From assembly GCA_900757295.1 (NCBI GenBank), contig CAAENH010000092.1, forward strand, positions 1 to 14,961: 14,961 nt of DNA. The letters run 5' to 3'. The stretch is from Bacilli bacterium. GTDB lineage: Bacteria > Bacillota_I > Bacilli_A > RF39 > UBA660. Both the position numbers and the translations under genes were made by a program. Below, piece by piece: positions 12,670 through 14,961 of the stretch. How positions within the stretch are numbered: the first letter of the stretch is position 1; the number at the start of each line of letters is the position of its first letter. Below the pieces are notes generated by a model. It did no database searches and was not told where the DNA came from. It was given only the letters and a program-made list of their open reading frames with translations.

Positions 12670-14755
12670 GTTATCTTGGAATAATATGAAAAAAAGCATA
12701 AAAGATTATGCAATATATTTTTTAACATTGGTATTAGGTGTGGCAATTTTTTATATGTTTAACTCAATAGACAGTCAACAAGCAATGCTGGAAATATCAG
12801 AGTCAACAAGAGAAATTATAAAACTTATGATTTCAATGCTTGGCTATGTATCTGTATTTGTGGCAGTAGTATTGGGATTACTAATTGTATATGCAAATAA
12901 TTTCTTGATTAATCGAAGAAAAAAAGAATTTGGTATATATATGACACTTGGAATGGGAAAAAGGCAAATATCTAAAATAATTTTGATGGAAACAATATTA
13001 GTAGGAATTATTTCACTAATTGTAGGATTAATAATTGGTATATTTGCATCGCAATTTATGTCGGTATTAGTTGCTAAAATGTTTGAGGCAGACATGAGCA
13101 AGTTTCAATTTGTATTTTCAAAAGATGCTTGTATAAAAACTTGTATTTACTTTGCAGTAATGTATGTAGCTGTAATGTTCTTTAACACATTTACAATATC
13201 AAGATACAAATTAATTAACTTATTAAATGCAACTAAGAAGAATGAATCCATAAAAATAAAAAAACCTGTAATTTCAATATTAGTTTTCTTATTTGGAGCA
13301 GGGATATTAGGATATGCTTATTGGAAAGTAACAGGAGATGTCAATTCTCTTACAACAGCAGATAAAATATTACCACCAATTTTAATGGGAATTGTAGGTA
13401 CAATCTCAATATTCTGGTCTTTATCAGGATTTGTAATACAAGTAGCTCAGAAAATGAAAAGTACATATTTAAAAGATACAAATATGTTTGTATTAAGACA
13501 AATTAATAACAAGATTAATACAACAATTATTAGTATGAGTGTTATATGTCTAATGCTATTTATGACAATCAGTATTTTATCAGTTAGTTTATCATTAAGA
13601 AATACAATGCAAAGAGAATTAGCAGATATGACACCAGTAGATTTGAACTTATCTAAAACAGCTAATTTACCAGAAAGCTATACTAACAGGCAAGGTAAAG
13701 TAATCAATTATACAAAAGAGCAGATAGAAGATTCTAAAATATCAATAGAAGAAACTTTAAAAAATAATGGATTAGATATGAGTGTATTAAAAGATGTGGT
13801 AGAAATACCAATATATACTTCAAATGATTTAACTTGGGAAGATTTTTTTGGAGAAGATTATGGAAAAGTAAAAGCACAATTTCCAAAGCTTGACTATGGT
13901 GCAGCAGAAGCAATAGTGAAAATATCAGATTATAATAAAATCGCAAAATTATATGGAACAGAGCAATATGAATTAAAAGATGATGAATATATAGTTCTTT
14001 GTGATTATGATAATATGGCAGAAATAAGAAATCAAGTATTAAATGAAGGAGGACATAAACTAACAATAGCAGGAAAAGAATATAAATCTAAATATGCAAA
14101 CTGTAAAAATGGATATATAGAAATGGCAGCAAGCCATATAAATACAGGTATTATTTTAGTTCCAGATAATTGCCCATTAACAGAAGATATGAAAGAAAAA
14201 ACAGTTTTTGTAGCAAATTACAATGTAGAAACAGATGAAGAAAAAGAAGAAATCGAAAAAATTTTTGCTGATAACAATAATTCTATTCTTTTACAAAATT
14301 TAGATAACAAAGGAATAGACTTAGATGGAATTACAAAAATTGTTATTATACAATCAAGTGTAGGAGTGGCATCAATAGTAACCTTTATAGCAATATATTT
14401 AGGAATAATATTCTTAATTGCAAGTGCAGCTATTTTAGCACTAAAACAATTGACAGAAAGTTCAGACAACAAACAGAGATATTTGGTTTTAAGGAAAATT
14501 GGTTGTGATGAAAAAATGATAAATAAAGCATTATTTAGTCAAATAGCAATATTCTTTGGATTACCACTAATTTTAGCAATTATTCACTCAATATTTGGAA
14601 TACAATTTGCCATGACAATAATGGCAGGACTAGCAAAATCAGAAGATTTATTACCATCTATTATAGCAACAGTTATTATTATTGGCATAATTTATGGTGC
14701 ATATTTCTTGGCTACATACTTTGGAAGTAAAAATATCATTAAAGAGGAGGAATAG
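12659..14755 (+). CDS. BceB-like ABC transporter permease (module 2), full length
   Basis: The product is 698 aa, slightly longer than B. subtilis BceB. Ten membrane segments are expected: seven in the first half (about 17-35, 58-81, 110-133, 163-180, 204-222, 237-262, 287-312), then a large extracytoplasmic domain (about 315-560), which in this family determines drug specificity and kinase contact, then three C-terminal helices (about 565-595, 623-645, 660-685). The FtsX motif K-K-E-F-G-I-Y-M-T-L-G-M-G-K-R-Q follows helix 2, and Y-L-V-L-R-K-I-G-C-D-E-K is its counterpart in the C-terminal half. The frame is intact throughout, making it the reference for diagnosing the broken module 1 copy. 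A GAGGAGG near its end serves the next gene. Confidence 0.93.
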   Translation: MLFKLSWNNMKKSIKDYAIYFLTLVLGVAIFYMFNSIDSQQAMLEISESTREIIKLMISMLGYVSVFVAVVLGLLIVYANNFLINRRKKEFGIYMTLGMGKRQISKIILMETILVGIISLIVGLIIGIFASQFMSVLVAKMFEADMSKFQFVFSKDACIKTCIYFAVMYVAVMFFNTFTISRYKLINLLNATKKNESIKIKKPVISILVFLFGAGILGYAYWKVTGDVNSLTTADKILPPILMGIVGTISIFWSLSGFVIQVAQKMKSTYLKDTNMFVLRQINNKINTTIISMSVICLMLFMTISILSVSLSLRNTMQRELADMTPVDLNLSKTANLPESYTNRQGKVINYTKEQIEDSKISIEETLKNNGLDMSVLKDVVEIPIYTSNDLTWEDFFGEDYGKVKAQFPKLDYGAAEAIVKISDYNKIAKLYGTEQYELKDDEYIVLCDYDNMAEIRNQVLNEGGHKLTIAGKEYKSKYANCKNGYIEMAASHINTGIILVPDNCPLTEDMKEKTVFVANYNVETDEEKEEIEKIFADNNNSILLQNLDNKGIDLDGITKIVIIQSSVGVASIVTFIAIYLGIIFLIASAAILALKQLTESSDNKQRYLVLRKIGCDEKMINKALFSQIAIFFGLPLILAIIHSIFGIQFAMTIMAGLAKSEDLLPSIIATVIIIGIIYGAYFLATYFGSKNIIKEEE

Positions 14756-14758
14756 TCT

Positions 14759-14961
14759 ATGTTTATATTCGGATTCTTTAAATGGATTATAATTGGAATT
14801 ATAGCATTTATCATAGTTATAATGTCAAGTATTCGTACAAGCGATTGGAACTTTCCAAAAGATGAAATTATAAATGCTTATAATACATTTTTACAAAGTT
14901 TTTGTGTAGCAGGATTATCAAAAGACAAAGATATAGAAGGAAAAAGAGTTTTTGGAACAGA
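14759..14961 (+). CDS. Partial CDS, membrane-anchored protein of unknown family (runs off window)
   Basis: ATG at 14759 follows GAGGAGG (14744-14750) by 8 nt and the frame stays open for 67 codons to the window end. The visible product starts MFIFGFFKWIIIGIIAF: one N-terminal hydrophobic helix (about 4-24), then a presumably extracytoplasmic segment S-S-I-R-T-S-D-W-N-F-P-K-D-E-I and onward, including one cysteine (residue 53). There is no lipobox. I do not recognise a family. The start is only 3 nt after the permease stop, so it is almost certainly in the box 4 operon and may be an accessory factor. Confidence 0.7.
   Translation, partial: MFIFGFFKWIIIGIIAFIIVIMSSIRTSDWNFPKDEIINAYNTFLQSFCVAGLSKDKDIEGKRVFGT

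Noticed and set aside
11436..14472. Minus-strand open frames opposite the kinase, ATPase and permease genes
   Set aside because: They have AT-rich mirror composition, lack ribosome sites or family motifs, and lie entirely opposite well-supported genes.

Overview
The window is about 15 kb of very AT-rich DNA (roughly a quarter G+C by eye). It has Shine-Dalgarno sites, ATG and occasional TTG starts, and TGA used as a stop. This points to a low-GC Bacillota, probably a gut-type clostridial lineage; the species cannot be named from sequence alone. Every gene lies on the + strand. I see no rRNA, tRNA, CRISPR array, insertion sequence or integrase.

Layout. (1) 1-819: the 3' end of a probable MmcQ/YjbR-family gene, then a VanZ-family membrane protein. 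(2) 820-940: no protein gene, but a perfect-consensus promoter, about 45 nt of transcribed leader and an intrinsic terminator, together predicting a free-standing small RNA of about 73 nt. (3) 963-2938: a YtrA-like operon (GntR repressor, ABC ATPase, ABC-2 permease) behind a promoter whose -10 box lies in a perfect 32-bp palindrome. (4) 2939-3312: a small membrane ORF, possibly broken by an in-frame stop, whose 3' end overlaps a BceR-type operator. (5) 3313-9914: a PF06541 membrane protein, a BceRS-like two-component pair, a terminator, a second operator, a BceAB-like ABC transporter (permease gene split by an apparent +1 frameshift), a permuted papain/NlpC-like protein and a TVP38/DedA-superfamily membrane protein. 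(6) 10011-14961: a second, paralogous RS-terminator-operator-AB module, running into an unidentified membrane-anchored gene cut by the window end.

How the genes may work together. BceRS-BceAB modules are flux-sensing detoxification systems against peptide antibiotics that bind undecaprenyl-(pyro)phosphate or lipid II. VanZ, YtrABC-like transporters and VTT/DedA-type proteins are also linked to envelope-antibiotic responses, so the window reads as an envelope-stress island. The most notable feature is the regulatory wiring. Four near-identical TTACA/TGTAA inverted repeats precede the PF06541 gene, both ATPase genes and the second regulator gene. Three of them lie exactly 49 bp (half-site start to -10 start) from a TATAAT box, and the fourth lies 28 bp away, i.e. 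two helical turns closer. Both module 1 boxes have a 4-nt spacer and both module 2 boxes have a 5-nt spacer, a possible insulation code between the paralogues.
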